A stretch of 64,000 bases of DNA, from NCBI RefSeq assembly GCF_947495255.1, contig NZ_CANLYI010000008.1, positions 1 through 64,000 of the forward strand. Direction: 5' to 3'. This document shows, piece after piece, positions 37,715-47,086 of the stretch (position 1 is the stretch's first letter; each line of letters begins with the position of its first letter). A program made the position numbers and the translations under genes. The notes under the pieces are model-generated. The model saw nothing but the letters and a program-made list of their open reading frames with translations, did no database searches and was not told where the DNA came from. The DNA comes from an uncultured Winogradskyella sp. (GTDB lineage Bacteria > Bacteroidota > Bacteroidia > Flavobacteriales > Flavobacteriaceae).

Positions 37715-37850
37715 GGAAATACCACACAGTATTTCCTCTGTTATCAACTAAATATTTATGCTTTTATGTTATTAATCTTTAGGTAATATAATAATAACAA
37801 TTAACTCATAATTAGTTAATTATAGGTTAACCCTAATCTTAAAAAGATTA
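37715..37850. repeat. Cluster of four perfect dyads between aroC and the phosphoesterase gene
   Basis: Within 136 bp there are four palindromes: GGAAATAC-N6-GTATTTCC (37715-37736), AATTAACT-N7-AGTTAATT (37799-37821), GGTTAACC (37825-37832) and TAATCTT-AAA-AAGATTA (37834-37850). They lie between two divergent genes, so they may be operators or fold in the leader of the plus-strand gene. Confidence 0.6.
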
Positions 37851-37879
37851 AAGTTCTTTGTCATACTAATTTTAATATC

Positions 37880-38746
37880 GTGAAAATAAAACGAAAGGTT
37901 GAAATTGCGGTTATATCTGATGTGCATCTTGGCACATATGGCTGTCACGCTAAGCAACTATTAACATATCTAAATAGTATTGAGCCTAAAAAACTGATTT
38001 TAAATGGTGACATTGTAGATATTTGGCAATTCAAAAAGCGATACTTTCCTAAATCTCATCTCTCTGTTATAAAAAAGATAATGGATTTTGCAGCTAATGG
38101 TACTGAAGTCATTTATATTACTGGCAACCATGACGAAATGTTACGAAAATTTGCAGATACCGAAATTGGAAACATTTCTATAGTTAATAAACTAGTTTTA
38201 GAGTTAGACGGAAAACGTGCTTGGTTTTTCCATGGTGACGTTTTTGATATTTCTATACAAAATGCCAAATGGCTTGCTAAACTTGGTGGTTGGGGTTATG
38301 ATTTTCTTATCCTTATTAATCAAGTTGTTAATTGGTGTTCCGATAAATTAGGAAAAGAGCGTTATTCCTTATCTCAAAAGATAAAAAAGAGTGTAAAAGG
38401 TGCCGTAAAATATATCAATGATTTTGAAAAAGTAGCGACAGATTTGGCCATTGAAAATGGATATGATTATGTGATTTGTGGTCATATTCACCAACCAAAA
38501 ATGTTACAAGTAGGAAACAAACGCGGTAAAACAATGTATTTGAATTCTGGTGATTGGGTTGAAAACTTCACCGCTTTAGAATACCAATTTAAACGTTGGA
38601 AAATCTACAACTACAATAAAGATAAATTATCTGCCTTTTATGCTGATGAAGATATAAAAGACATGAACATGAACGATTTAATTGCTGCAATTACTATAGT
38701 TGAGCAACCTAAATCTAAAAAAAAGAAAAAAGACAAATTAAAGTAA
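37880..38746 (+). CDS. LpxH-like UDP-2,3-diacylglucosamine pyrophosphatase family phosphoesterase
   Basis: This 288-residue calcineurin-type metallophosphoesterase has the metal-binding motifs ISDVHLGTYG, NGDIVDIWQF, ITGNHDEML, FFHGDVFD and CGHIHQPKM in order, and the inserted helices of the LpxH-type group (residues ~130-180). The family hydrolyses UDP-2,3-diacylglucosamine in lipid A synthesis, but flavobacterial members of this subgroup are not all proven. The start is GTG, and the C-terminus is a Lys-rich tail. Its end overlaps the convergent dehydrogenase by 9 bp. Confidence 0.8.
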   Translation: MKIKRKVEIAVISDVHLGTYGCHAKQLLTYLNSIEPKKLILNGDIVDIWQFKKRYFPKSHLSVIKKIMDFAANGTEVIYITGNHDEMLRKFADTEIGNISIVNKLVLELDGKRAWFFHGDVFDISIQNAKWLAKLGGWGYDFLILINQVVNWCSDKLGKERYSLSQKIKKSVKGAVKYINDFEKVATDLAIENGYDYVICGHIHQPKMLQVGNKRGKTMYLNSGDWVENFTALEYQFKRWKIYNYNKDKLSAFYADEDIKDMNMNDLIAAITIVEQPKSKKKKKDKLK

Positions 38747-41665
38747 AGCCTCCTTTAAAATAGAGATAGGATGCTGAGCCACTCTGCCTGTTCCGTCCTT
38801 TATCTGATGTCTACAACTTGTTCCATTAGCAGAAATACAAGTCGCTTTTGAAGCTTTTCTTACCGCAGGAAATAATGTTTGCTCACCTATTTGCATACTG
38901 ACTTCATAATGTTCTTTTTCGTAACCAAAACTTCCTGCCATTCCGCAACAACCACTTGGGATGATAGTTACTTTATAGTTTTCTGGTAAGTTCAATACGT
39001 CAAAACTCGACTTTTGATTTGCTAATGCCTTTTGATGACAATGACCATGAAATTTAATGGTCTTTTCTTCTTTGGTGAATTGTTCTGATATTATGTTTCC
39101 TAAATCAATTTCTTGTTGAATAAATTCCTCAATTAAAAAGGTGTGTTTCGCAATAGATTTTGCTGATTCTTTATCATCAGCTAGCTTAATATATTCATCT
39201 TTAAAAGTTAAAATAGCCGAAGGTTCAATACCAATTAATGGCGTGTTTTCTGATACTAAGTTTTTAAATTTTAAAACATTTTTATTCGCCATTTTTTTCG
39301 CCTCTGCTACTAACCCTTTTGAGAGCATTGCTCTACCTGATTCTGCATGAGAAATGATAGAAACTTTATAATTTAAACGACTTAAAAGTTCAATAGCATC
39401 AATACCAATTTCTGTATCTAAATGATTTGTGAATTCGTCGTTAAACAGATACACTTCTTTTATCTGATTCTCTTTAACTAACTTATTTTCAAATGATTTA
39501 ATCTCTTTATCTAAACTTTTAATCGAAATTACAGGAATACTTCTTTCTTTAGCAATGCCTCCAATAGATTTTATAATTGAACTTGTAAAACCATTAGAAA
39601 ACATAAAATTTGTAAGCCTTGGCTCACGACTCGCAAAGCCATTAATTTTATTGTTATAAGCAAATAATTTTGTTCTAAAAGGCACACCATTTGCCTTGTG
39701 ATATTGGTACTGAAATTCGGCTTTTAAACTCGCTACATTTACACTGCTCGGACATTCGCTTGCGCAAGCTTTACAACTTAAACATAAATCGAAAACTTGC
39801 TTTAATTCTTCGTGGTTAAACTTGTTTGCTTTTTCAGAATGCGTTAAGAATTCTCTTAGTGTATTTGCTCTCGCTCTAGTGGTATCTTTTTCGTTTCTGG
39901 TGGCTCTAAAACTAGGACACATGGTACCACCAAATTCGGGTAATTTTCTGCAATCACCAGAACCATTACATTTTTCTGCTTCACGTAAAATACCTTGCGA
40001 ACTCGAAAAATCTAATAATGTTTCAATTTCTGGTTCTTTTCTATCCACGTCATAGCGTAGATTTTTATCCATAGGATAAGCATCCACTATTTTATGAGGA
40101 TTAAAAATGTTTTCAGAATCAAAAGCCGATTTAATTCGTTTTAAAATTTGATAATTAGCTTCACCAATCATTAACGGAATAAACTCTGCCCTCACTATAC
40201 CATCACCATGTTCTCCAGACATGGAACCGTTATACTTCTTTACTAATTTTGCAACATCAGTCGTTATCTTTCTAAATAAAACAACATCTTCAGTTTGCTT
40301 TAAATCTAGGATTGGTCGTAAATGCAACTCTCCTGCACCAGCATGTGCATAGTAAACCGCATTTTGATGATATGAAGCCATTAATGCGGTGAATTCAGAT
40401 ATATAATTCTCTAAATCTTCAATTGCAACAGCTGTGTCTTCAATACAAGCGACTGCTTTTTTATCTCCAATAATGTTTCCTAAAAGTCCTAATCCTGCTT
40501 TTCTTAACTCTACAGCTTTATTGATATCATCACCTTTTAAAACAGGGCTAGCAAAACTTAAATTCAGGCTTTTTACAGTGTCTAAAAATGCATCTATTTG
40601 TGTTTGAAGCTCATTATCTGAATTTGCTTTGAGCTCACACATTAAAATTGCAGTCGGATTTCCTTCTATAAACGCTCTGTTTTCTTGCTGTGTTTTATTG
40701 TGTTTTGTGAGATTCAGAATGGTATCATCCATCATTTCACAGGTATGCAAATTGTGTTGCATCACTTGCGACACGGATTTCAAACAGGTTTCAATACTTT
40801 CAAAATGAAGCGCAACCATTGCACTTTCACTTGGTGGCAAATCATCTAATTGTAATGTTATTTCGGTTGTAAACGCCAAAGTACCTTCACTTCCTGCTAA
40901 CAATTGACACATATTAAAATCAGAATCAGAATCTGTAAAAACAGAAGATTTAATCAGCTCATCAATAGCATAACCTGTGTTTCTTCGGTGAATGCTAGGT
41001 TTAGGGAAATTTGTTTTTATTTGTTGCTGAACAGTTTTTGGTTCTAATTCTTTAAAAATCGTGTTATAAATATCACCTTCAAGCGTTTTTAGTTTTGTTT
41101 TTTCTTGAAATTCATCAGAGGTTAAACTTGAAAATTCAATTTCACTTCCATCGCTTAAAATAGTTTTCAGGTTTAAAACCTTATCACGAGTAACACCATA
41201 TTGAATAGAAGTGGTTCCAGATGAATTATTGCCAACCATTCCGCCAATCATACAGCGATTAGACGTTGATGTATTTGGGCCAAAAAATAAGCCAAAAGGC
41301 TTGAGATAATTATTCAATTCATCACGTACAACTCCTGGCTGAACGGTTACCGTTTTCTTAGATTCATTAATCTCTAAAATTCTTGTAAAGTGTTTTGAGA
41401 CATCAACTACAATACCTTCCCCAACACATTGTCCGGCTAAAGATGTACCAGCAGTTCTTGGTATTAAAGACGTCTTATGGTTTTTAGCAAAATCTATTAA
41501 TAGTTTAATATCTGCTTTGCTTTTTGGTAAAGCAACAGCCAAGGGTAATTTTCTATAGACAGACGCATCTGTAGCATATAGTTTGCGCATTAAATCATTA
41601 AAATGTAACTCGCCATCTAGTTTAGATTTTAGGCTTTCAAGTTCTTTAAAGTTCAGATTTAGCAT
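38738..41665 (-). CDS. FAD-linked oxidase with Fe-S and CCG domains (D-2-hydroxyacid dehydrogenase, YdiJ-like)
   Basis: This 975-residue protein joins an N-terminal FAD-binding domain (IPRTAGTSLAGQCVGEGIVVDVS, MIGGMVGNNSSGTTS), a FAD-oxidase C-terminal domain (HAGAGELHLRP, SGEHGDGIVRAEF), a ferredoxin-like region (CLSCKACASECP near residue 630) and CCG domains with HGHCHQKAL and GCCGMAGSFGYE. The layout is that of E. coli YdiJ, a D-2-hydroxyglutarate dehydrogenase, and of membrane D-lactate dehydrogenases. Electrons probably pass from flavin to Fe-S to quinone. The exact substrate cannot be told from sequence. Confidence 0.88.
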   Translation of the reverse strand: MLNLNFKELESLKSKLDGELHFNDLMRKLYATDASVYRKLPLAVALPKSKADIKLLIDFAKNHKTSLIPRTAGTSLAGQCVGEGIVVDVSKHFTRILEINESKKTVTVQPGVVRDELNNYLKPFGLFFGPNTSTSNRCMIGGMVGNNSSGTTSIQYGVTRDKVLNLKTILSDGSEIEFSSLTSDEFQEKTKLKTLEGDIYNTIFKELEPKTVQQQIKTNFPKPSIHRRNTGYAIDELIKSSVFTDSDSDFNMCQLLAGSEGTLAFTTEITLQLDDLPPSESAMVALHFESIETCLKSVSQVMQHNLHTCEMMDDTILNLTKHNKTQQENRAFIEGNPTAILMCELKANSDNELQTQIDAFLDTVKSLNLSFASPVLKGDDINKAVELRKAGLGLLGNIIGDKKAVACIEDTAVAIEDLENYISEFTALMASYHQNAVYYAHAGAGELHLRPILDLKQTEDVVLFRKITTDVAKLVKKYNGSMSGEHGDGIVRAEFIPLMIGEANYQILKRIKSAFDSENIFNPHKIVDAYPMDKNLRYDVDRKEPEIETLLDFSSSQGILREAEKCNGSGDCRKLPEFGGTMCPSFRATRNEKDTTRARANTLREFLTHSEKANKFNHEELKQVFDLCLSCKACASECPSSVNVASLKAEFQYQYHKANGVPFRTKLFAYNNKINGFASREPRLTNFMFSNGFTSSIIKSIGGIAKERSIPVISIKSLDKEIKSFENKLVKENQIKEVYLFNDEFTNHLDTEIGIDAIELLSRLNYKVSIISHAESGRAMLSKGLVAEAKKMANKNVLKFKNLVSENTPLIGIEPSAILTFKDEYIKLADDKESAKSIAKHTFLIEEFIQQEIDLGNIISEQFTKEEKTIKFHGHCHQKALANQKSSFDVLNLPENYKVTIIPSGCCGMAGSFGYEKEHYEVSMQIGEQTLFPAVRKASKATCISANGTSCRHQIKDGTGRVAQHPISILKEALL

Positions 41666-41736
41666 ACGCGTTAATAATCGATTGATTTAAGTTATAAAAT
41701 TGTCCTAAAAATTAAGCTTTGCATTCAATTTTGGTA

Positions 41737-41744
41737 TAATTTTG
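41737..41744 (+). promoter_or_regulatory. -7 element of the small barrel gene
   Basis: TAATTTTG matches TAnnTTTG, with a TTG 15 bp upstream (41719-41721, short spacing). It would give a ~55-base leader before the ATG at 41806. Confidence 0.45.
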
Positions 41745-41805
41745 GCATTATGAAAGAAAGCGATTTTACGATTGCTAAAACTAACAATTTTAAAGTAAAA
41801 TTATT

Positions 41806-42261
41806 ATGAAGAAATTATTTTTATTAAGTGCATTACTTATAGGGTTTACAACCATAGCTTCGGCTCAAGACATTGCAGACAATGCCATTGGGTTAAGAAT
41901 TGGTGATAGCGATGGCTTCGGAACTGAAATAACATATCAACGCGCTTTAGGCGGAAACAATAGATTAGAGGTTGATTTAGGATGGAGAAACTATTATAAA
42001 GAAGATGGTTTTAAATTAGCCGGAATTTACCAATGGGTTTGGCCTTTAGAAGATAGAATTAACTGGTATGCTGGTGCTGGTGGTGGATTAGGTTCTGCTG
42101 GTGAAACATTTTTATTTGCTGCAGGAGATATAGGTATAGAGTACGATTTTGACATACCATTACTAATTTCATTAGATTTTAGACCAGAAATTAACTTTGG
42201 AGATGCGTTAAATGATAATTTAGGGTTTGATATTGCTTTAAGTTTAAGATATCAGTTTTAA
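41806..42261 (+). CDS. Small outer-membrane beta-barrel protein
   Basis: The 151-residue product has a signal peptide (ASAQ cleavage) and alternating strands with Gly and aromatic residues (FGTEITYQRALGGNNRLEVDLGWR, IALSLRYQF). The C-terminal Phe is the classic outer-membrane insertion signal. It would form a small 8-strand barrel. No specific function is visible. A strong terminator follows. Confidence 0.75.
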   Translation: MKKLFLLSALLIGFTTIASAQDIADNAIGLRIGDSDGFGTEITYQRALGGNNRLEVDLGWRNYYKEDGFKLAGIYQWVWPLEDRINWYAGAGGGLGSAGETFLFAAGDIGIEYDFDIPLLISLDFRPEINFGDALNDNLGFDIALSLRYQF

Positions 42262-42284
42262 AAAATAACGACATAACTTTATTA

Positions 42285-42310
42285 AGCCACCTATTCAAGG
42301 TGGTTTTTTT
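42285..42310 (+). terminator. Intrinsic terminator
   Basis: CCACCT and AGGTGG form a stable stem with a short loop, followed by seven Ts. It ends the barrel-protein transcript and touches the stop of the convergent gene at 42309. Confidence 0.85.
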
Positions 42311-43079
42311 ATGGCTGTTTTTCACTCAAATATTTCCAATACCGTTTTGGAACGTGTCTAATATGAAGCTTCAAGTTTTTTCTAGATTCAATATTTGTCG
42401 CTTTAAAATAATCTTGCCATAGTTTTTGAAATTCGAATTCTTGTTCTGCAAAAAATGAATCATCGGTTTTAGTGAAATTGAAATTCTCAGGAAAATCCAT
42501 ATTTATGAGTTCTACTTTTTCTAAATCATAGAATAAACCATAACCACGCTTTATATCATAGATTACCCATTTTTGGTCAGCGTAGCGTCTTTTAAAGTGT
42601 TTTTCAATTAAAGGCAGCACATTAAAATCTGGTTCTATGTTCGTAAAGTAAATATCATCTTTGGTTAATCTAAAGCGCACAAAAGCTTCCATTCTATGTT
42701 TTTCTCGTCCTACAGATTTAGCAATTTGGGCAATCTTTAAAATAGAAGGATGCGAGTAATCCTTATCTACATTATGAGCTTTAGAAAATGCATATTGAAT
42801 GTAATCTAATAAAAGTGTCTCTACTGCTATTTGCTCACTTAAAAAAGCATAATATAATTGATAACTGCCTTTTGCTGATAGTTTTGATTTTATCCCTTTC
42901 CAAACACGATTTGCCTTTACCTCTTCTGTAGTAATTTTTTCTACATCAGAAAACAGACCTTGCTGCATCGCAAATTCATTCTGAATAGTCACATTAGTAA
43001 GTTTATGCTCAAAAACATAGAATACAGCTGACAGAAATCCATCAAAAGTTCCATCATATATAAGATTTTTTGCTTGCAT
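42309..43079 (-). CDS. DUF4130/TIGR03915 DNA-repair-associated protein
   Basis: This 256-residue protein opens with NLIYDGTFDGFLSAVFYVFE and contains ISNVGREKHRMEAFVRFRL-like residues and a C-terminal RKNLKLHIRHVPKRYWKYL, as I recall for TIGR03915. The family is almost always coupled to the TIGR03916 radical SAM protein. The DUF4130 part resembles uracil-DNA glycosylase superfamily helices in some descriptions, but the activity is unproven. The gene starts directly after the stop of its partner (TAG then ATG), so the pair is translationally coupled. Confidence 0.85.
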   Translation of the reverse strand: MQAKNLIYDGTFDGFLSAVFYVFEHKLTNVTIQNEFAMQQGLFSDVEKITTEEVKANRVWKGIKSKLSAKGSYQLYYAFLSEQIAVETLLLDYIQYAFSKAHNVDKDYSHPSILKIAQIAKSVGREKHRMEAFVRFRLTKDDIYFTNIEPDFNVLPLIEKHFKRRYADQKWVIYDIKRGYGLFYDLEKVELINMDFPENFNFTKTDDSFFAEQEFEFQKLWQDYFKATNIESRKNLKLHIRHVPKRYWKYLSEKQP

Positions 43080-44342
43080 CTACCCGAATAAGCTTAATTG
43101 ATTACTCAACATTTTCTGATACTTACTCGTTGAATTTTGAAGGATTAAGCCTTTAATCTTTTCTGAAGTTAAATCTCTTTTTTCAAACTGATTGCTATCG
43201 CACACCATAAAGTATTGTGCTCTATTTAAAGCGACTCCTATTTTTTTGAGATGTTCCCAATTCAGTTTTCTAAAACGTCTGGCATTTAAAATTTTATGAA
43301 CCGACCGCATTCCTAAACCCGGAACTCTGGCCAACATACGTTTATCTGCTGTGTTTACATCAATAGGAAACTCATGAAGATTTCGAAGTGCCCAACTCAA
43401 TTTTGGGTCTACATCTAAATCTAAGTTTTGATGTTGCTTATTTAAAATTTCACTGACATCAAAACCATAAAAACGCATCAACCAATCGGTTTGATACAAT
43501 CTATTTTCTCTAAGCATTGGCACAGCACTCCCTATTTTCGGTAAACGATTGTCATAGCTTATTGGCACATAACCAGAATAGTAAACTCGTTTTAAATTAT
43601 AGTTTTTGTAGAAATGATTTGAGGTTTGCATAATCTGAAAATCATTTTCGCCACTCGCTCCAATAATCATTTGGGTACTTTGACCAGCTGGTGCAAATTT
43701 AGGTGTGCTTTTTATAATTTTCTTTTCCGTTTGATACTGAATAATTTCATTTTTAACCTTTATCATTGGCTTAATAAAATCTTCACGCTTTTTGTCTGGC
43801 GCTAATTTTTTTAGTCCAGCTTCTGTGGGAATTTCAATATTAACACTTAATCGGTCAGCGTATAATCCTGCTTCTCGCATTAATTCATCTGAAGCACCAG
43901 GAATAGACTTTAAATGTATATAACCGTTAAAATTTTCTTCGGTTCTTAATTTCTTTGCTACAGCCACTAAACGTTCCATGGTATAATCCGCACTTTTAAA
44001 AATACCTGAGCTTAAAAAAAGACCTTCAATATAATTTCTGCGATAAAAGTTTATCGTCAAGTCAACCACTTCTTGCACTTTAAAAGCAGCACGTTTTAAA
44101 TCATTACTTTTTCGGGTGACGCAATACGCACAATCAAAGATGCAATGATTAGTTAATAGAATTTTCAGTAAAGACACACAGCGACCATCTTCTGTATAAG
44201 AATGACAAATTCCCATGCCAGTGGCATCTCCTAATCCTTTGTTGGTGTTAGCACGTTTACTTCCGCTCGAAGAACACGAAACATCATACTTTGCAGCATC
44301 TGCAAGTATTTTTAATTTTTCTTGGGTACGTTGAAATGACAA
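43080..44342 (-). CDS. Radical SAM putative DNA modification/repair protein (TIGR03916)
   Basis: The 420-residue protein has the radical SAM cluster motif CxxxCxxC in CIFDCAYC near residue 70, more conserved N-terminal cysteines (DVSCSSSGSKR, GICHSY), and a C-terminal helix-hairpin-helix module (VNTADKRMLARVPGLGMRSVHKIL) of the DNA-binding type. It likely generates a 5'-deoxyadenosyl radical to modify or repair a base. Its partner gene follows without a gap. A long palindrome lies 43 bp upstream of the start, over a -7 box. Confidence 0.88.
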   Translation of the reverse strand: MSFQRTQEKLKILADAAKYDVSCSSSGSKRANTNKGLGDATGMGICHSYTEDGRCVSLLKILLTNHCIFDCAYCVTRKSNDLKRAAFKVQEVVDLTINFYRRNYIEGLFLSSGIFKSADYTMERLVAVAKKLRTEENFNGYIHLKSIPGASDELMREAGLYADRLSVNIEIPTEAGLKKLAPDKKREDFIKPMIKVKNEIIQYQTEKKIIKSTPKFAPAGQSTQMIIGASGENDFQIMQTSNHFYKNYNLKRVYYSGYVPISYDNRLPKIGSAVPMLRENRLYQTDWLMRFYGFDVSEILNKQHQNLDLDVDPKLSWALRNLHEFPIDVNTADKRMLARVPGLGMRSVHKILNARRFRKLNWEHLKKIGVALNRAQYFMVCDSNQFEKRDLTSEKIKGLILQNSTSKYQKMLSNQLSLFG

Positions 44343-44381
44343 ATAATTTTCCTCCTAATTTTTAAATATTCATAAGAACAC

Positions 44382-44389
44382 AAAATTAC
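44382..44389 (-). promoter_or_regulatory. -7 element of the radical SAM/DUF4130 pair
   Basis: Read on the minus strand this is TAATTTTG, an exact TAnnTTTG match, 39 bp upstream of the start at 44342. It overlaps the left arm of the palindrome. No TTG is seen at the -33 distance, so an activator or alternative sigma is possible. Confidence 0.4.
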
Positions 44390-44430
44390 TACACAAAATA
44401 GCTAATTAATGCTATCGTATGTAGTAATTA
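44385..44430. promoter_or_regulatory. 46-bp operator-like palindrome
   Basis: Outer arms AATTACTAC (44385-44393) and GTAGTAATT (44422-44430) are perfect 9-bp complements. Nested inside, ATAGC (44399-44403) and GCTAT (44412-44416) pair around TAATTAAT. The symmetry and its overlap with the -7 box suggest binding of a dimeric or tetrameric repressor controlling the repair pair. Confidence 0.55.
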
Positions 44431-44646
44431 CAATTTAAGTTGCTAGGATTTATTTTACACATCTTAAAATAAAAATACAAAATATAGAATGTGTTAAAAA
44501 TGTTTGTTTTAAAATGTAATTAAGACATTTTAGTCATAGAAGATAAAAGTGATTAAACTAAGGGAAAATGGATGATACATTTTTAGAATAATGCTTAAAA
44601 ATTTGTTTAATTTTGTTCGACATTAATTGAAAAATTCGACTTAAAA

Positions 44647-45729
44647 ATGAAAGACACTGCATTATCTTCAACACACGAAGCACTTGGTGCTAAAATGGTT
44701 CCTTTTGCTGGTTACAACATGCCTGTTCAATATGAAGGCGTTAACGCTGAACACGAAACGGTTAGAAAAGCTGTTGGTGTTTTTGATGTCTCGCATATGG
44801 GCGAATTTTTAATTGAAGGACCTAATTCTTTAGCCCTAATCCAAAAAGTATCTAGTAACGATGCTTCTAAATTAGAAGTTGGTAAGGCACAATACAGCTG
44901 TTTACCAAATGATGATGGTGGTGTTGTTGATGATTTAATTATCTACAAGATTAAGGACGAAACATATTTACTAGTAGTTAATGCTAGTAATATTGAAAAA
45001 GACTGGAACTGGATTGCATCTAAAAACGATGTTGGTGCAGAAATGAAAGATTTAAGTGAAGACTACTCTTTACTTGCCATACAAGGCCCAAAAGCTATTG
45101 AAGCGATGCAATCATTATCTAGTCATGATTTATCTGAAATTAAGTTCTACAATTTTATAGTTGGTGATTTTGCAGGTATTGACAATGTCATTATTTCAGC
45201 AACTGGCTATACTGGTAGTGGTGGATTTGAAATCTATTGTAAAAACTCAGAAGTAAAGCAAGTTTGGGATAAGGTTTTTGAAGCTGGTGCAGATTTCGGA
45301 ATTAAGCCAATAGGTTTAGCTGCAAGAGATACTTTGCGCTTAGAAATGGGTTACTGTCTTTATGGTAATGATATAGATGATACAACTTCACCTATTGAAG
45401 CTGGTTTAGGTTGGGTTTGCAAATTCAACAAAGAATTTACAAATAGTGAAGCGCTTAAATCAGAAAAAGAACATACACCAGAACGCAAGTTAGTTGCATT
45501 TAAATTAGATGAACGTGGTATTCCTCGTCATGGTTATGACATCGTAGATGGCGAAGGAAAAACCATTGGTGTTGTTACTTCTGGTACAATGAGTCCGAGT
45601 TTGGGGTACGGAATTGGTATGGGTTATGTGCCAAAGGTATTTGCAAAAGCAGATAGTAAAATCCATATTCAAGTGCGTAAAAAAGCAATTCCTGCAACGG
45701 TTGTAAAAGCACCTTTTTATAAAGGGTAA
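44647..45729 (+). CDS. gcvT: Glycine cleavage system T protein (aminomethyltransferase)
   Basis: The 360-residue enzyme has the GcvT motifs: [24 protein letters not shown], the folate-site FEIYCKN and [25 protein letters not shown] segment, and the C-terminal [21 protein letters not shown]. It transfers the methylene group from aminomethyl-lipoyl-GcvH to tetrahydrofolate, releasing ammonia. gcvH and gcvP are not adjacent, which is usual in flavobacteria. Confidence 0.96.
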   Translation: MKDTALSSTHEALGAKMVPFAGYNMPVQYEGVNAEHETVRKAVGVFDVSHMGEFLIEGPNSLALIQKVSSNDASKLEVGKAQYSCLPNDDGGVVDDLIIYKIKDETYLLVVNASNIEKDWNWIASKNDVGAEMKDLSEDYSLLAIQGPKAIEAMQSLSSHDLSEIKFYNFIVGDFAGIDNVIISATGYTGSGGFEIYCKNSEVKQVWDKVFEAGADFGIKPIGLAARDTLRLEMGYCLYGNDIDDTTSPIEAGLGWVCKFNKEFTNSEALKSEKEHTPERKLVAFKLDERGIPRHGYDIVDGEGKTIGVVTSGTMSPSLGYGIGMGYVPKVFAKADSKIHIQVRKKAIPATVVKAPFYKG

Positions 45730-45753
45730 TTTTTTTGAATGTAGTTTGATTTA

Positions 45754-46596
45754 ATGACGAAGAAGAAAACCGAAACTCAAAAACATCGCATACTAATTCT
45801 CGGCGCAAGTGGTTATATTGGTAATGCTATTTATAAAGAATTAGGACCTTATTTTAGAACTTTCGGAACGTATAGAATTCCTAAAAAGGAATACGAAAAT
45901 AACAAACAATTTTTTCAATACAATGTTGAAGAAGACGATGTTTACGAAATTCTAGAAGCCACAAAACCTTCTATAATTATCTCTGCGCTTCGCGGAAATT
46001 TTAATGCGCAAGTTATTTCTCATCAACATATTGCGGAATACGTTTTAAACAACAAATGTAAATTCATATTTTTATCTTCTGCTAATGTTTTTGATGCTTA
46101 TAGTCAATATCCTAGTTACGAATTAGACAAAACATTAAGTCATAGTGTCTATGGACATTTTAAAATAAAAATTGAAAATTTACTGTTGCGCATGCCCAAA
46201 AAGCAAGTCGCTATTATAAGACTTCCTATGGTTTTTGGAGCTGCTTCCCCGAGAGTAGATGAATTAAAACTAGCTATTAAGGAAAAGGAAGCTGTAGAAG
46301 TATTTCCTAATTTAATAATGAATGTTATGCTCGATAAGAAAATGACACAGCAAATTCATTATATTATAAATAGAAACAAGTGTGGTGTTTTTCATCTTGG
46401 AAGTACAGATTTAGTACATCATGATGAATTTATCAAAGAAATATTAAACACAATTACAGATAAAAAAGTAGTAATTAAACAAGTGTACACAACTAATGAA
46501 GACCGTTATTTAGCTGTACTTCCTAAATTTAATAAACTACCTAAACATCTTCAAATTACAAGTGAAGATGTTCTGGAGGAACTCAACAAAAAATAG
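45754..46596 (+). CDS. RmlD-like NAD-dependent sugar-nucleotide reductase/epimerase family protein
   Basis: The 280-residue protein has the N-terminal Rossmann motif ILILGASGYIGNAIYKE, a short-chain-dehydrogenase core with FIFLSSANVFDAYSQYPSYE and the catalytic-type Tyr and Lys in YGHFKIKIE, and RLPMVFGAASPRVDEL. It resembles dTDP-4-dehydrorhamnose reductases but lies alone, with gcvT 24 bp upstream on the same strand. The substrate cannot be assigned. Confidence 0.75.
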   Translation: MTKKKTETQKHRILILGASGYIGNAIYKELGPYFRTFGTYRIPKKEYENNKQFFQYNVEEDDVYEILEATKPSIIISALRGNFNAQVISHQHIAEYVLNNKCKFIFLSSANVFDAYSQYPSYELDKTLSHSVYGHFKIKIENLLLRMPKKQVAIIRLPMVFGAASPRVDELKLAIKEKEAVEVFPNLIMNVMLDKKMTQQIHYIINRNKCGVFHLGSTDLVHHDEFIKEILNTITDKKVVIKQVYTTNEDRYLAVLPKFNKLPKHLQITSEDVLEELNKK

Positions 46597-46648
46597 TTTT
46601 TAACTTTCAAATGATTATAACTGAATTAATTCTAATTAAACCAATACT

Positions 46649-46936
46649 ATGAAATTAGACGACGATACAATAGAAAGAAAATTATTACAACTTCCGGAAT
46701 GGGATTATTATGAAAATGCTATCCACACGGAATACGAATTCGATAATTTCAAGGATTGCTTTAGTGCTATGAGCCGTATCGCTTTTGAGTGCGAAGCCTT
46801 AAATCATCATCCTAACTGGAGTAATACTTACAATATTTTAAAAATAACATTGTCTACACATGATGAAGATGGCGTTACGATTAAAGATTTTAAACTAGCC
46901 GAAGCTATCGAAGCTATTGTTGAAGAGGAAGATTAG
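46649..46936 (+). CDS. 4a-hydroxytetrahydrobiopterin dehydratase (PCD/DCoH)
   Basis: This 95-residue protein carries the family signature ECEALNHHPNWSNTYN, with the catalytic His-His-Pro and a Trp, and a C-terminal DFKLAEAIEAI helix. The enzyme regenerates dihydropterin from the 4a-carbinolamine made by aromatic amino acid hydroxylases. Length matches the family. A perfect dyad, TATCAATA-TAT-TATTGATA, lies just downstream at 46956-46974. Confidence 0.93.
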   Translation: MKLDDDTIERKLLQLPEWDYYENAIHTEYEFDNFKDCFSAMSRIAFECEALNHHPNWSNTYNILKITLSTHDEDGVTIKDFKLAEAIEAIVEEED

Positions 46937-47013
46937 TTTTTTACCATAATCCAACTATCAATATATTATTGATAATTACCGTTAATCTTACTTCAAGATT
47001 TTCAATATTTTCT

Positions 47014-47021
47014 TAAATTTG
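47014..47021 (+). promoter_or_regulatory. -7 element upstream of the YebC gene
   Basis: TAAATTTG matches TAnnTTTG with TTC 19 bp upstream. It implies a leader of about 60 bases before the ATG at 47087. Confidence 0.5.
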
Positions 47022-47086
47022 CTTTGCCTTGTTGTATTTAAACATTTGGCAGAATAATGACTTAATAATATTTAACTTTTTTTACT

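Larger units (their letters stand above)
44343..44646. other. Divergent regulatory gap between the radical SAM gene and gcvT
   Basis: The gap has no ORF worth calling and no glycine-riboswitch-like motif. It holds the palindrome at 44385-44430 and, on the gcvT side, a -7 match TAATTTTG at 44608-44615, 31 bp before gcvT. Confidence 0.6.

Noticed and set aside
44343..44646. Glycine riboswitch before gcvT
   Set aside because: The leader is AT-rich and lacks conserved G-rich tandem aptamer elements; only promoter and palindrome signals are seen.
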